Assembly: GCF_947495325.1 (NCBI RefSeq)
Contig: NZ_CANLYK010000004.1
Coordinates: 278,285-342,284 of the forward strand
DNA length: 64,000 bases
From: an uncultured Allomuricauda sp.
GTDB taxonomy: Bacteria > Bacteroidota > Bacteroidia > Flavobacteriales > Flavobacteriaceae
Direction of reading: 5' to 3'
Shown here: positions 1 through 8,999 of the stretch, piece by piece
Position numbering within the stretch: position 1 is the first letter of the stretch
Layout: every line of letters starts with the position of its first letter
The notes under the pieces: generated by a model
Told to the model about the DNA's origin: nothing
What the model saw: only the letters and a program-made list of their open reading frames with translations
Database searches by the model: none
Translations under genes and position numbers: made by a program

Positions 1-527
1 AATAATTGAAGGTCTTTTGGTTTGTTAAAAAGGATAAATACCAAAGGAATAAACATCCACATATAAAGGGACAATCCCCTCATTGCATAAAACCATGCAG
101 CAATACTTACTGCTTCTGGGTTTACTATTTGAAATAAGGCGTAGCCAAACCAAACGGAAGCCAAAATAGTTAGTTGAGAACTTGCTCTGTTCCAGGGTAC
201 TTTTATTCGGAACGCCTTAAAGAACAACGCCAGATACATGAGAACCATCAATCCATCCATTAGTAACCCCCATGTCATGGGAACATATCTCCCAATACCC
301 AAAACAAAAAAATTGAAAATAAGTACGGTTATTACCCCTATCCTAGGGTTTAGGAACAGTGCCCCTAAATACACAACAGCAAAAGGTACTACCATAACCC
401 CAATACCTGCCACCAGTCCTTTGGTTGCAGTAAGATGCGCCGCAGTGAATACCACGGACAGAAGCATTAAAATAGGTAATGGTTTTTTTAAATAATCCGA
501 TCCCTGTGTAGTTTCAAAAGTATTCAT
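1..527 (-). CDS. Wzy / O-antigen-ligase-like membrane protein, partial
   Basis: Reading leftward from an ATG at 527-525 the frame stays open to the window edge (about 175 residues), so the C-terminal part is missing. The N-terminus is short and polar, followed by several hydrophobic segments typical of a multi-pass inner membrane protein. Its start overlaps the stop of the flippase gene upstream (TAATG), so the two are translationally coupled. Its place at the end of an exopolysaccharide operon, the hydrophobic pattern and the absence of any other polymerase here suggest a Wzy-type polymerase or O-antigen ligase-like protein. The diagnostic large periplasmic loop lies outside the window, so the family call is an inference. 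Confidence 0.6.
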   Translation of the reverse strand, partial: MNTFETTQGSDYLKKPLPILMLLSVVFTAAHLTATKGLVAGIGVMVVPFAVVYLGALFLNPRIGVITVLIFNFFVLGIGRYVPMTWGLLMDGLMVLMYLALFFKAFRIKVPWNRASSQLTILASVWFGYALFQIVNPEAVSIAAWFYAMRGLSLYMWMFIPLVFILFNKPKDLQL

Positions 528-1870
528 TAGCCTAAATGTGTTTTAAGGTTTTTTAGGAAAAGAACACTTTCAGAAAGTATCTGCTTACTTTGAATCTGGA
601 TCTCATTCTTTAAATAATAGAAACCTAAAAATATTCCCATTATGGTAAACAGAACCGTACCAACAGCAACGGCAACCAAACTTTTGAACACGAATACCGC
701 CAAAAAATTCAGGATTATATTCGCTGATGTCATCACCAAAACTTTATACAAATTCAATTTTGGTCTATTTATACTATCCAACAAAACACCTGTAAAACGA
801 TCTATGGGCAATAACATAATGTAGACTGTAAACACTCTAAAAATCAGAGTCAACAATGGAAGTGAATCCAAATATTCATTTCCGCCCAAGAAAAGAACCA
901 TATGCTCTGCAAAGACAAAAGCTACTAAAGCAACTGGGAAAAACAACAATGTGACAATGCCCACATATGAATAAAAAATCTTCTTAACCGCTGCCAGATC
1001 ACCTTCAATTGATTTTTTGGACATTCGTGGGTATGCGGTCATGGCAAAGCTATGTAATGGTATCCCCAAAAGATCCGTCAATTTCAATGGAATGGCATAC
1101 ATGGCAATTCCCGCAGAACCTAAAATTGGACTCATTCCAATAATAAAAGTATCTGAACTCTTCAACAAGCTTGAACTTATCAAGGTTCCCATAGAATATT
1201 TTCCAAAATTGACCAATTCCTTTTCCACTGTTCTGGTTGCGTGTCTCACATAGATCAGCCCATCCCATTTTTTAATGGAACACCAAACACCTGAAACCGC
1301 ATTTACCGCAATATTTACCCAAACGATTTCTAAAAGACCCAGTTTTAGCCACCACTGGTTTAAAATGAGAAACAAACAGAACAGGCCTACATTGGATAGC
1401 CTTACCACCATCATTCGTCTAAAATTCTGTTCTGCTTGAAACAAGGACATGGCATTGTTCCAACTTAGATTGGATAATGCCAAAAACGGATAGTAAAACA
1501 AGAACAATCGATATCCGTTATTAATTTCTAAGTTAAAAAAAAGCAGAGCTATATGAGCTCCCCAACATACAAATGTCAATACTCCCAAGAGCTTAAGATT
1601 GATTCTAAATGTGCAACCTAATATGCATTTTTGCTTTTGATCATCTGCCCCAGATAATAAACGTACTGAAGACGTTCGGGTTAACCCAAAGCGCAAAAGA
1701 TCTACAAAAGTGGCCAGGGTTATGAACAAAACCCATTCCCCAAAAAGTTCTTTACTCAATTGCCTTGTCAGTAACATAAAACTAACCAAGCCCAAAAAGG
1801 CAACGCTAACGTTTGCCATTAACGAAGACAGGTTTTTTTCCTTGCTTATATTTTTGAGTTTTCCCAACAT
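527..1870 (-). CDS. Wzx-type oligosaccharide flippase
   Basis: A 447-residue polytopic inner membrane protein with hydrophobic segments along its whole length, the usual size for the MOP/MATE-like polysaccharide flippases (Wzx/RfbX). The N-terminus has an LFGEW motif after the first helix, common in this family (usually LYGxY/W). It probably moves undecaprenyl-linked repeat units across the inner membrane. The start overlaps the stop of the GumC-like gene by one base (TAATG), and its own stop overlaps the next start the same way, which places it within one tightly coupled exopolysaccharide transcript. Confidence 0.85.
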   Translation of the reverse strand: MLGKLKNISKEKNLSSLMANVSVAFLGLVSFMLLTRQLSKELFGEWVLFITLATFVDLLRFGLTRTSSVRLLSGADDQKQKCILGCTFRINLKLLGVLTFVCWGAHIALLFFNLEINNGYRLFLFYYPFLALSNLSWNNAMSLFQAEQNFRRMMVVRLSNVGLFCLFLILNQWWLKLGLLEIVWVNIAVNAVSGVWCSIKKWDGLIYVRHATRTVEKELVNFGKYSMGTLISSSLLKSSDTFIIGMSPILGSAGIAMYAIPLKLTDLLGIPLHSFAMTAYPRMSKKSIEGDLAAVKKIFYSYVGIVTLLFFPVALVAFVFAEHMVLFLGGNEYLDSLPLLTLIFRVFTVYIMLLPIDRFTGVLLDSINRPKLNLYKVLVMTSANIILNFLAVFVFKSLVAVAVGTVLFTIMGIFLGFYYLKNEIQIQSKQILSESVLFLKNLKTHLG

Positions 1871-4101
1871 TAGGCAACTGATTCTTTAGTGAAAAATTTA
1901 AACTGAACAATCTTTTTCACCCAACTTCGGATCAATGATCTTTTCTTGGGCAGGTCGCCAACCACAGTTTCCATTTCCAGAACTTTAACCCCGTTCAAAA
2001 TAATGCTTGGTTCCGGTCCGGTTGTAGCTTCTTTAAAAAGATCCAGTGCATTTTTGTCCGCTTCGCCCCACGCTCTGTTTGCTCGTGTTACCAGAAAGGT
2101 GTAATCCATTGTAGCTGCCAATTTAACCGGGAAAGGGTTTTTGATGATACTTGGAATTTCAAGAATCACAAAATCGAAGGTGTTGAAATCTGTAATTGAA
2201 TTTTCAGTATCAAACTCTTGAACATTCGAAATCTTATATAGTTTATCACTTATTTCGTAGCTAATCCTATGGTAATTTTCCCCTACTAATTCCAAATTCT
2301 CTTCATCGTAGGTTATGTGTAGAATTTTATATTCCAGTTCACATAATTTAGCAATCAGGTGTTTGCAAATAAATGTCTTGCCCTCATTCTCCTGAGTTGA
2401 AAACAGCATATTTATTACAGGAACATTTTCTTTTTCCTTTTTAAATTGATTGAGTATTATATTTCTTGAAATGGCATTTACAGCTTTGTTTCCAAGATAC
2501 GTGTAATCTATTTTTTTATTCTTGGCACTAATAACCGGAAAAATAGAGGACACTTTAAGTTCAATTTTATCTTCGGCCCTTTTGGCCGTATTTAGATTTC
2601 CATCCAACAACTCGAGTAATAGGATAGTGGCCGCCACCAAAATAAAACCAACCATTGAAGCAACTATTATTAAAAGTGCTCTTTTACTGGGTTTTGGGTT
2701 AATTGGAAAAAATGGAGCTTCTGTTAATTTAATATTGGATTTAAGTTCCACATTTTGCTGGCGTAATTTGGCTAGTCCCAAACTATGAAGCAAGCTCAAA
2801 TATTCACGTTCAGCAATATCAATTTTACGTTCTAACCGTTTCATGGTCGCACCCAATGGAGAAAATTTTTGGTATAGCTTTTGGAACTCCTTACGCTTTT
2901 CGTCCATAACCTTTAGTTGCGCTTTGGTTCCTTCAAACTCTATTGTTTTTTGAAGCCAATCTGACAAAACACTTGTCGACGCCAAGCTTTTGTGGTCATA
3001 TTCGGTTTCGTAAATGGTATCAATGTTTTGGGCCAATTGCTCTTCAACTGCAGCTATTTTCTCCATTTTATCGGCTACTTCCCTTGCTTTTTTATCTTGA
3101 TTAACCGAATCGGTCTCCATTCCCAAGGTCAACATGGAAACATCAAAACTTAGGGCGGACAGTTGTTTGCGCAATCGCATTATACGTTCACTAGAGACTC
3201 TCTTTAACTGGTGAACCTCAAGCTTGGATTCCAAAATTCCCATCACGGCCTTTGCAGCGCTGTTCTCTCTAAATACCTCAAGATATTTTATTTCAAATTC
3301 TTCTTTCTCGGCGGCTATGTGTTTTGTTTGTTCATAGTAGTTGATAATATTATTGGCTTGGTTAAATTGAAGTAACTCATCCTCTGCATCCCTTAAACTT
3401 ATGGTAGATTTTCCCAACTGTCCTTGAAAGTACTTTACAACAGCATCGGATTGGTTAACCTTGATATCAGCATTCAATTGGACAAAAACTTCGCAAAGAA
3501 TCAGCAAAGTATTTTGACAAATAGCAGGGTCCTCAGATTCAAATTCAATGTCCACAAAATCACTATTTGAAATTCTCCTAATACCTACCTTACTCGAAAT
3601 CTTTTCTATACTATAATCTGGATGGTCCAAATTGATCAACTGATAAATAAAGTTGGTATGATTGGATTCCTTCAGTTTTATAAAGTTTTCATAGGTTTTC
3701 TTCACATCACCTTTTACAACTAATTGTTTTACCTCATTTGGTACTGCTTGCATTAGTTTCTGATACTTTTCGGATGAAATCACCTTAACGTTTGCATTCT
3801 CCAGGACCATATGTTGGGCAAACAACTTTAGCCCTACAATTTCCATTGTTGTTCGTGCCTTAATAAGATTTAAGAGGTTATCGTATGCAGTATTGGTAGC
3901 CCTAAAGTCAATTTTGGTGTTTTCAAGTTCAATGTTGGATCCCGTAGCAATTCCTGTATAAACCCTAGCTTTTGAATTGTAGGCTTTTGGTTCATCCAAA
4001 GTGAAATAGAATACCAACGAAGCCAAGATTATTGGCATTGCAATTAGCAAACCAATGTGCCTGAGTAATAAACGAATAAAAAATAAGAGATTAAATTTCA
4101 T
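1870..4101 (-). CDS. GumC/Wzz-type polysaccharide copolymerase with degenerate tyrosine-kinase domain
   Basis: A 743-residue protein with a TM helix near residues 12-32, a long periplasmic region rich in coiled coil (about 200-440), a conserved proline-rich stretch before a second TM helix (about 475-500), then a cytosolic domain. This is the PCP-2a layout that controls chain length and export of exopolysaccharide. The cytosolic domain has a P-loop-like ENEGKT around residue 570, but the usual acidic residues of Walker A' (a DxDxR motif) read ITYDEE, the Walker B region reads ILEIPS, and there is no C-terminal tyrosine cluster. Kinase activity is therefore doubtful. It lies two bases downstream of the TolC-like gene in the operon. 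Confidence 0.85.
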   Translation of the reverse strand: MKFNLLFFIRLLLRHIGLLIAMPIILASLVFYFTLDEPKAYNSKARVYTGIATGSNIELENTKIDFRATNTAYDNLLNLIKARTTMEIVGLKLFAQHMVLENANVKVISSEKYQKLMQAVPNEVKQLVVKGDVKKTYENFIKLKESNHTNFIYQLINLDHPDYSIEKISSKVGIRRISNSDFVDIEFESEDPAICQNTLLILCEVFVQLNADIKVNQSDAVVKYFQGQLGKSTISLRDAEDELLQFNQANNIINYYEQTKHIAAEKEEFEIKYLEVFRENSAAKAVMGILESKLEVHQLKRVSSERIMRLRKQLSALSFDVSMLTLGMETDSVNQDKKAREVADKMEKIAAVEEQLAQNIDTIYETEYDHKSLASTSVLSDWLQKTIEFEGTKAQLKVMDEKRKEFQKLYQKFSPLGATMKRLERKIDIAEREYLSLLHSLGLAKLRQQNVELKSNIKLTEAPFFPINPKPSKRALLIIVASMVGFILVAATILLLELLDGNLNTAKRAEDKIELKVSSIFPVISAKNKKIDYTYLGNKAVNAISRNIILNQFKKEKENVPVINMLFSTQENEGKTFICKHLIAKLCELEYKILHITYDEENLELVGENYHRISYEISDKLYKISNVQEFDTENSITDFNTFDFVILEIPSIIKNPFPVKLAATMDYTFLVTRANRAWGEADKNALDLFKEATTGPEPSIILNGVKVLEMETVVGDLPKKRSLIRSWVKKIVQFKFFTKESVA

Positions 4102-4103
4102 TT

Positions 4104-4841
4104 CTAAATATTCAAATCGGCTCCGATAATACCTTCCAAAGCCGTTACTGATGAAATAAATTCTGCCCGTTGCAATTCAAAGTTCATTGTTGCCTGGTTC
4201 ATCATCTGTTGTAATCGGGTATATTCGGTAACATTGATTATGCCGTTCGCAAAATCTTTTTCTGCTCTTAACGACTGTACCCTGAAGTTGTCTACAATGG
4301 AACCGGAAATAAAAAACAGCCTATGGGTCTTTAATAGATCATTGTATAATTCAACTACCTTTTGTTCCAATTCCATTTCGGCCACCTGTGTTTCAAAACG
4401 TGCTTTTTCCGCTTCCCCCTTTGCACTTTTTATGGCTGCCCTTCTATTAAGAATTGCTGATAGCGGGAGACGAAGGGAAACCCCAACATTATATCTGCTT
4501 TGTTCTGTTGAAAATAAAGTCTGACTTCCTGGATCTCCAGCAATTTGTGAGTTACTCAGGTTATCAAAAATTCCATAGTAATAACCTGCTTCCAAATTGA
4601 TGTATTCCAACCAAGCCCTTTGCTCAGATGAAACAACACCATCTCTATATTTTTGTTCTGAGACGGTGACTTTTATGAATGGAGAGTATTCTTTGGCCAT
4701 TTGGACCAATGAATCTATTGGAGGTAATTTTTTGCTGATATCGTTTTCTTTCAGTCCATTTTCAATAAAATCATTTATAGACTGTCCAATCGATGTCTGC
4801 AGTATTAAAAAAACCAATAAAAAGCCCCAAAATTTCCTCAT
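4104..4841 (-). CDS. Half-length TolC-family outer membrane protein
   Basis: 245 residues starting with a clear signal peptide (MRKFWGFLLVFLILQ, cleavage likely after IGQS). The body is helical, with segments such as the one around VSLRLPLSAILNRRAAIKSAKGEAEKA that resemble one OEP repeat of TolC. Ordinary TolC proteins carry two such repeats in about 420-480 residues, so this one is roughly half length without an obvious frameshift; it ends with a normal TAG two bases before gumC-like. It probably provides or assists the outer membrane exit of the polysaccharide. No Wza/OPX protein is seen in this window. Confidence 0.7.
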   Translation of the reverse strand: MRKFWGFLLVFLILQTSIGQSINDFIENGLKENDISKKLPPIDSLVQMAKEYSPFIKVTVSEQKYRDGVVSSEQRAWLEYINLEAGYYYGIFDNLSNSQIAGDPGSQTLFSTEQSRYNVGVSLRLPLSAILNRRAAIKSAKGEAEKARFETQVAEMELEQKVVELYNDLLKTHRLFFISGSIVDNFRVQSLRAEKDFANGIINVTEYTRLQQMMNQATMNFELQRAEFISSVTALEGIIGADLNI

Positions 4842-6040
4842 TATACATTCTCTTTTTGAAAGACTGCCCTAAACGTTCTAAGTACAATCCACATATCAAT
4901 CAAGAAAGCGCGCTTGCTATTAGCATATTCTACATATTTCAAGTCCAAGTTCTTGCGTTCTTCGGTAGACATTATTGAACTTCTTCCCCTTGCTTCTACC
5001 TGCCAAAGTCCGGTTATTCCGGCTGGGCCATTAAATCTATCCGTCCATTCATCGGTTGTCAATACTTCTGCTTCATATTGAGGCAATGGTCTGTTCCCAA
5101 CTATGGACATGTCCCCTTTTAGAACATTTATTAATTGGGGAAGTTCATCTATACTCAACTTTCTGATAATCTTTCCTACTTTGGTTATTCTTGGATCGTT
5201 ATCAAACTTCATAAAGGCATTCTTGGCACTTTCCTTTCGTCTGGTATTGTGTTTTTGTTCATCAACAGTGTTATCGTCCCCAATCAACATCGTTCCTCCT
5301 GATTTCACATTTTGGGTTCCTTCACTCTCTTGTTCCAAATCTTCTTCCTTCCCATTGCCTGCATATTGGTTTAAGTGTTCAAACTCCTTCATACGCTTGT
5401 CAGCATCTGGGTACATGGAACGTAGTTTGTAAAAATCGAATACCTTATAACCCGTTCCCACTCTTTTGGAGATGTAGTACACTTTTCCTTTAGACTCCAA
5501 CCGAATTGCTATAATGAACAAAAGCAAAAAGGGTGCGGCAAACAGTAGGGCCACACTTGCTACAGCAATATCAAAACTCCGTTTCCAAAACCCAATTTTA
5601 TATTTGCCCGTTTTCGATTTGGCAGGTATAATCTTTTCCTTTTTCAGGTTTGCTTTGAGCTCCTTTAAAAATTGAATCCTTTCAAGAATGTTCTTTGTTG
5701 AAAATGGTTGAACGTAAAAATCATCAATTCCATTTTTAACCGCCTTGGACAGATCACTTTTATCCTTATCCTTTGCAATAAGTATAAAAGGTATGGAGTG
5801 AATGTCACTAAATTTTTCCTTCAAAACACTGTGAAACTCAATACCAGACTGCCCAGGAATTTCTTTTTCACATAAAATTGCATCAGCAGTTTTATGTTCC
5901 TTAAGCCATTTTAAGGCTACCAGTGAATTCTTGACAATATGAAAATCTACTTTTTCGTCGCAATCCATGAACTGGTCCACGACTTTTTGATCCGCCCCTA
6001 CATAGAGAAGACATAATTTTTTATCTGATATTACTTCCAT
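4841..6040 (-). CDS. Pseudo-receiver fused to initiating sugar-phosphate transferase
   Basis: Two-part protein of 399 residues. Residues 1-125 have the length and pattern of a response-regulator receiver, but the phosphoacceptor position is Glu58 (CEKEIP instead of xDxxxP), the conserved Lys is Gln111 (FYVQPF), and the N-terminal acidic pair is not evident, so it should not be phosphorylated normally. Residues 150-399 are a bacterial sugar transferase (WcaJ/WbaP, polyprenol phosphate phosphoglycosyltransferase): KRSFDIA membrane entry, KLRSM, the catalytic DE in LSIDELPQL, and VGNRPLP. About 65 polar residues are inserted between KLRSM and DPRIT. The product would start repeat-unit assembly on undecaprenyl phosphate at the inner membrane. 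It starts five bases after the receiver gene and overlaps the TolC-like gene. Confidence 0.88.
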   Translation of the reverse strand: MEVISDKKLCLLYVGADQKVVDQFMDCDEKVDFHIVKNSLVALKWLKEHKTADAILCEKEIPGQSGIEFHSVLKEKFSDIHSIPFILIAKDKDKSDLSKAVKNGIDDFYVQPFSTKNILERIQFLKELKANLKKEKIIPAKSKTGKYKIGFWKRSFDIAVASVALLFAAPFLLLFIIAIRLESKGKVYYISKRVGTGYKVFDFYKLRSMYPDADKRMKEFEHLNQYAGNGKEEDLEQESEGTQNVKSGGTMLIGDDNTVDEQKHNTRRKESAKNAFMKFDNDPRITKVGKIIRKLSIDELPQLINVLKGDMSIVGNRPLPQYEAEVLTTDEWTDRFNGPAGITGLWQVEARGRSSIMSTEERKNLDLKYVEYANSKRAFLIDMWIVLRTFRAVFQKENV

Positions 6041-6045
6041 GATCT

Positions 6046-6411
6046 TTAAGCACGTATAAGTAGCTTTTCCACTCGTATTAATAGTTCTTCCGGATTAAAG
6101 GGTTTCACCAGGTAATCATCGGCACCCAATCGCAAACATTCAATGCGATCCGAGCTACTGTCACGACAACTCAAAACGATTATTGGAATGTTCGAAAAAT
6201 ATCCGCTTTCCTTTACCTTTTGAATAAGTCCAAAACCATCCATATTTGGCATTTCCAGATCTGTAATGATCAAATCCGGGATATTGCCTTCCTGCATCCA
6301 TGCCAAAGCCGCCAAACCATCTTCTTTTGTGCTGACATTGTACGATTGTCCTAAAAACTGCGATACCAATTCGCTTAGCGATTGTTTATCATCTACTACT
6401 AGTATTTTCAT
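6046..6411 (-). CDS. Single-domain response regulator
   Basis: A 121-residue stand-alone receiver with all key residues: the acidic pair in VVDD near residue 7, phosphoacceptor Asp51 (ITDLEMP), Thr/Ser switch region and Lys in YLVKPF. There is no output domain. It is the first gene of the polysaccharide-assembly run and is followed after five bases by the pseudo-receiver/sugar transferase. It may therefore accept phosphate from the kinases encoded just upstream and act by protein contact on the assembly machinery; this partner is an inference. Confidence 0.92.
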   Translation of the reverse strand: MKILVVDDKQSLSELVSQFLGQSYNVSTKEDGLAALAWMQEGNIPDLIITDLEMPNMDGFGLIQKVKESGYFSNIPIIVLSCRDSSSDRIECLRLGADDYLVKPFNPEELLIRVEKLLIRA

Positions 6412-6683
6412 GTATTATTGATTATAATTATTTGTAGTACTTAACATTATTGAAAAGTAGGATAAATATTACTTATCAATAATTCTATGTTGTAAAACCA
6501 AGGGAGTATGTTGTAAGCTGCTAGTTATTGGTAGTTACAGTATTTGTGGTATAATCTTAATGCCATCGTCAATTCTTGCATAGTATAAGGTGCATACTTA
6601 AAAACCTGAAGGTCAATTCTCGGAGATGACTGTTTGAAAATGTAAATGGGAAAGGAAAAAACTTTATAAACAGAGCAATATGC

Positions 6684-7529
6684 CTATTGAGATACTTCTT
6701 CAATAATTAATTCCTTACAAGTTTCTTCAATTACCTTTTTCGTAGGCATGAACCTTTCATTACAAAATGGGAATGGTTTTGCAGGTTCTCTTTTTGGTGG
6801 TAAGGCGGTATAAACATCAACGGGAATATACTTGAATTTCCCAATGGAATGAAGTTTAATTGCCAACATTCCATCATCACATCCGGATACCACACGCAAA
6901 TCTGTTTCATAACCAATGGGAAGAATTGCCTCCTTCTTAATTGCCATGCTCACTGCCCTAATATATTTCATTCTTGTTGTAAAACCCTGCGATAGTTTCC
7001 ATCTAAAGTATAAATTCTTCACACGGTTTCGAAAACGCATTTTTGATGAAAGTTGAAAATCAGTTTCATAACTTTTGGAAACCGAATAACAAAGCACCAA
7101 CTCATTATCCATAAAAAAAGGAAGAGCCATTTTATCTATATAATATGGGTCATAAATAGAATCTGGATCCATACTACATATAATTTGCCCCTTGGCTTCT
7201 TCCAGTCCTTTTTGTCTGGCAAACGTTATTCCCTGTTCCTTTTCACTGACCACTTTGGCGCCAAGTTGCTCCAGTATTGAAAGCGTCTCGCTATCTGCAT
7301 TGTTTTCAACGAAAATAACTTCATAAGGTATAATCGTTTTAAGATTGGCCAAAGAAAAAATATGGGCAACCAAAGTTTCCTTTGCTCTGTAAACCGGTAT
7401 AATAAGACTTACTGTAGGGTTTTTAACGGCACCCAATAATTCAAAATAAGTGATTAATCTATTAAAATCACTATCATTAATACTATTAGGTGTAGCTCCA
7501 AAATATGGCTTATATGCTGTGATTTTCAT
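6684..7529 (-). CDS. Family 2 glycosyltransferase
   Basis: 281 residues with the GT-A nucleotide-binding start VSLIIPVYRAKETL (about 40-54), the VENNADS turn, and a DPD at 121-123 that would serve as the metal-binding DxD. It transfers a sugar from a nucleotide donor, probably to the lipid-linked repeat unit on the cytosolic side. No TM segments are seen. It follows the STAS gene by about 27 bases and precedes a 272-base gap before the receiver gene, so it may be the last gene of the signalling transcript or the first of the polysaccharide set. Donor and acceptor cannot be told from sequence. Confidence 0.88.
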   Translation of the reverse strand: MKITAYKPYFGATPNSINDSDFNRLITYFELLGAVKNPTVSLIIPVYRAKETLVAHIFSLANLKTIIPYEVIFVENNADSETLSILEQLGAKVVSEKEQGITFARQKGLEEAKGQIICSMDPDSIYDPYYIDKMALPFFMDNELVLCYSVSKSYETDFQLSSKMRFRNRVKNLYFRWKLSQGFTTRMKYIRAVSMAIKKEAILPIGYETDLRVVSGCDDGMLAIKLHSIGKFKYIPVDVYTALPPKREPAKPFPFCNERFMPTKKVIEETCKELIIEEVSQ

Positions 7530-7556
7530 TGTTGAACTTATTTAAACGCTATTGGT

Positions 7557-7859
7557 TTAGACCCTATCCGAACTCAAGATATAATTTGTCCTTGTAGTGT
7601 TCATTACTTCGGAAATGTTAACATTCTGTCTTCCGATTAATGAAACCACCTTATTTTGCTTTGCAGATTTTTGATATAGCTTTTCAAAGAAACGGGCGGC
7701 AGCGGAATCCAGCGTGGTCACTTTTTCTAAACTGACCACAAAATTTTCATGCTGTTCTAATATTGAATCAAAATATGAATTTAATGTACCCACATGTTGA
7801 ATCGATACATTTCCTAAAATTTCAAAGATTCCCCGGTTTTCCCTAATTTCTAATGACAT
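7557..7859 (-). CDS. STAS-domain protein (anti-anti-sigma-like)
   Basis: A 100-residue single STAS domain with the typical VVSLEKVTTLDSAAARFF stretch; Ser52 in LDSAA sits where SpoIIAA-type proteins are phosphorylated. STAS proteins bind partner-switch kinases or act as scaffold modules. No matching anti-sigma kinase of the RsbW/SpoIIAB type is visible in the window, so its partner is unknown. It lies between the LytTR regulator and the GT2 gene and may link the phosphorelay to polysaccharide synthesis. Confidence 0.82.
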   Translation of the reverse strand: MSLEIRENRGIFEILGNVSIQHVGTLNSYFDSILEQHENFVVSLEKVTTLDSAAARFFEKLYQKSAKQNKVVSLIGRQNVNISEVMNTTRTNYILSSDRV

Positions 7860-7960
7860 ATGCTAAAAGGATTTAGTTACTGATCTATTTAACATTTTCA
7901 AAAAGTGTCTATCTATAGTAACGTATCAGATAATAAATATTGTAGTATTTTTCCTTCTTT

Positions 7961-8671
7961 TTATAAAAGATTCAATCGCTGCATCAGCTCAGGCCTGTTG
8001 GACCGGCTTATGGGGATAACATTTCGCTCAATTAACACACTATTATCCTGTATATCAATTATTTGCGTGAAATTAATAATAAATGATCTGTGTATTTGAA
8101 GGAATCTGGATTCTGGAAGCTTTTCTTTTATTTTTTTGAGCGTGGAATGCACGCGGTACCGGTTTTTTTGGGTTTGTATTTCTATATAGTCTCCATGGGC
8201 TTCTATTAAAAGAATATCCATGAACTTTAATTTGATCAATCGGCGATCTATATTAATATATAAGTCTTCATCCTCATTTTGACTCATTACCGTTTCTGGA
8301 TGCTCCTGCTGTATTTTTTCGAAGGTTTTCTCCAATCTTTGTACACATTTTTGAAACCGTTCAGGTGTAATTGGTTTTACCAAATAATCAACTATAAACT
8401 CATATTTATAGGCTTCAATTGCAAAATCCTTGTCAGATGTTGTAAGTACAATTTTTGGTGGATTATTTACCGTTTCAATAAAATCAACACCAGTAAGTTT
8501 AGGCATATGGATATCCAAAAATATCAAATCCACTGGGGTGTGTTTTAAAAACTTAAGGGCTTCCAACGCATCTGGCAACTCGGCAACCACTTCCATTTCA
8601 GGAATGATTTTGCAAAGCTCCGCAATTATTGCCCTTGCACTTGACTCATCATCTACTATAATACATCTCAC
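7961..8671 (-). CDS. LytTR-family response regulator
   Basis: 236 residues: receiver domain (1-120) with IVDDE acidic residues, phosphoacceptor Asp53 (FLDIHMP) and Lys in YLVKPI, followed by a LytTR DNA-binding domain (about 135-236; FLQIHRSFIINFTQI, ISRSNRPEL). It should bind direct repeats in target promoters when phosphorylated. The start is GTG at 8671-8669: an in-frame TAG lies three codons upstream and no in-frame ATG is available, so the GTG is effectively forced. It begins one base after the stop of the Hpt gene, fitting an HK-to-Hpt-to-regulator relay. Confidence 0.92.
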   Translation of the reverse strand: MRCIIVDDESSARAIIAELCKIIPEMEVVAELPDALEALKFLKHTPVDLIFLDIHMPKLTGVDFIETVNNPPKIVLTTSDKDFAIEAYKYEFIVDYLVKPITPERFQKCVQRLEKTFEKIQQEHPETVMSQNEDEDLYINIDRRLIKLKFMDILLIEAHGDYIEIQTQKNRYRVHSTLKKIKEKLPESRFLQIHRSFIINFTQIIDIQDNSVLIERNVIPISRSNRPELMQRLNLL

Positions 8672-8672
8672 C

Positions 8673-8999
8673 TTATGCTATTTTTAAAATGAACTTTTCA
8701 ACACTCTGTAAAATTTCAAGAAACTCGCCTTTAAGGTTTGTATTCCCATACTTTAAATCTTCTTCATATTTAACAGCAAGCTTATATCCTTCAGTAAGTC
8801 CAAGAATGCCAAGTTTATGCTTTATTTTATGCACAATCTTAGCGGACTCTTCTAATTCATTCCCTTCAAGAGTTTCTATATAATCTTGCTTCTCTTTTGG
8901 AAACTCTGTTTGGATTATGGTTAGGAATTTCTTTTCAAAATCCGCATTACCTCCAGAAATTTCCTTTATGTAATCTAGATTTGGTTGCTCAATCATCAT
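8673..8999 (-). CDS. Histidine phosphotransfer (Hpt) protein
   Basis: A 108-residue helical protein with the Hpt signature VHKIKHKLGILGL; His57 is the likely phosphoaccepting residue. Hpt proteins pass phosphate between receiver domains in multi-step relays. Both kinases in this operon lack a C-terminal receiver, so phosphate would have to enter Hpt from a free receiver such as the one at 14166-14564 or 6046-6411. The gene overlaps the end of the preceding kinase gene by about 11 bases and is followed after one base by the LytTR regulator. Confidence 0.88.
   Translation of the reverse strand: MMIEQPNLDYIKEISGGNADFEKKFLTIIQTEFPKEKQDYIETLEGNELEESAKIVHKIKHKLGILGLTEGYKLAVKYEEDLKYGNTNLKGEFLEILQSVEKFILKIA

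Noticed and set aside
238..495. Open frame on the plus strand at the left end
   Set aside because: It lies antisense to the membrane protein read from 527 leftward, which has a coupled start and hydrophobic helices; the plus-strand peptide has no recognisable feature.
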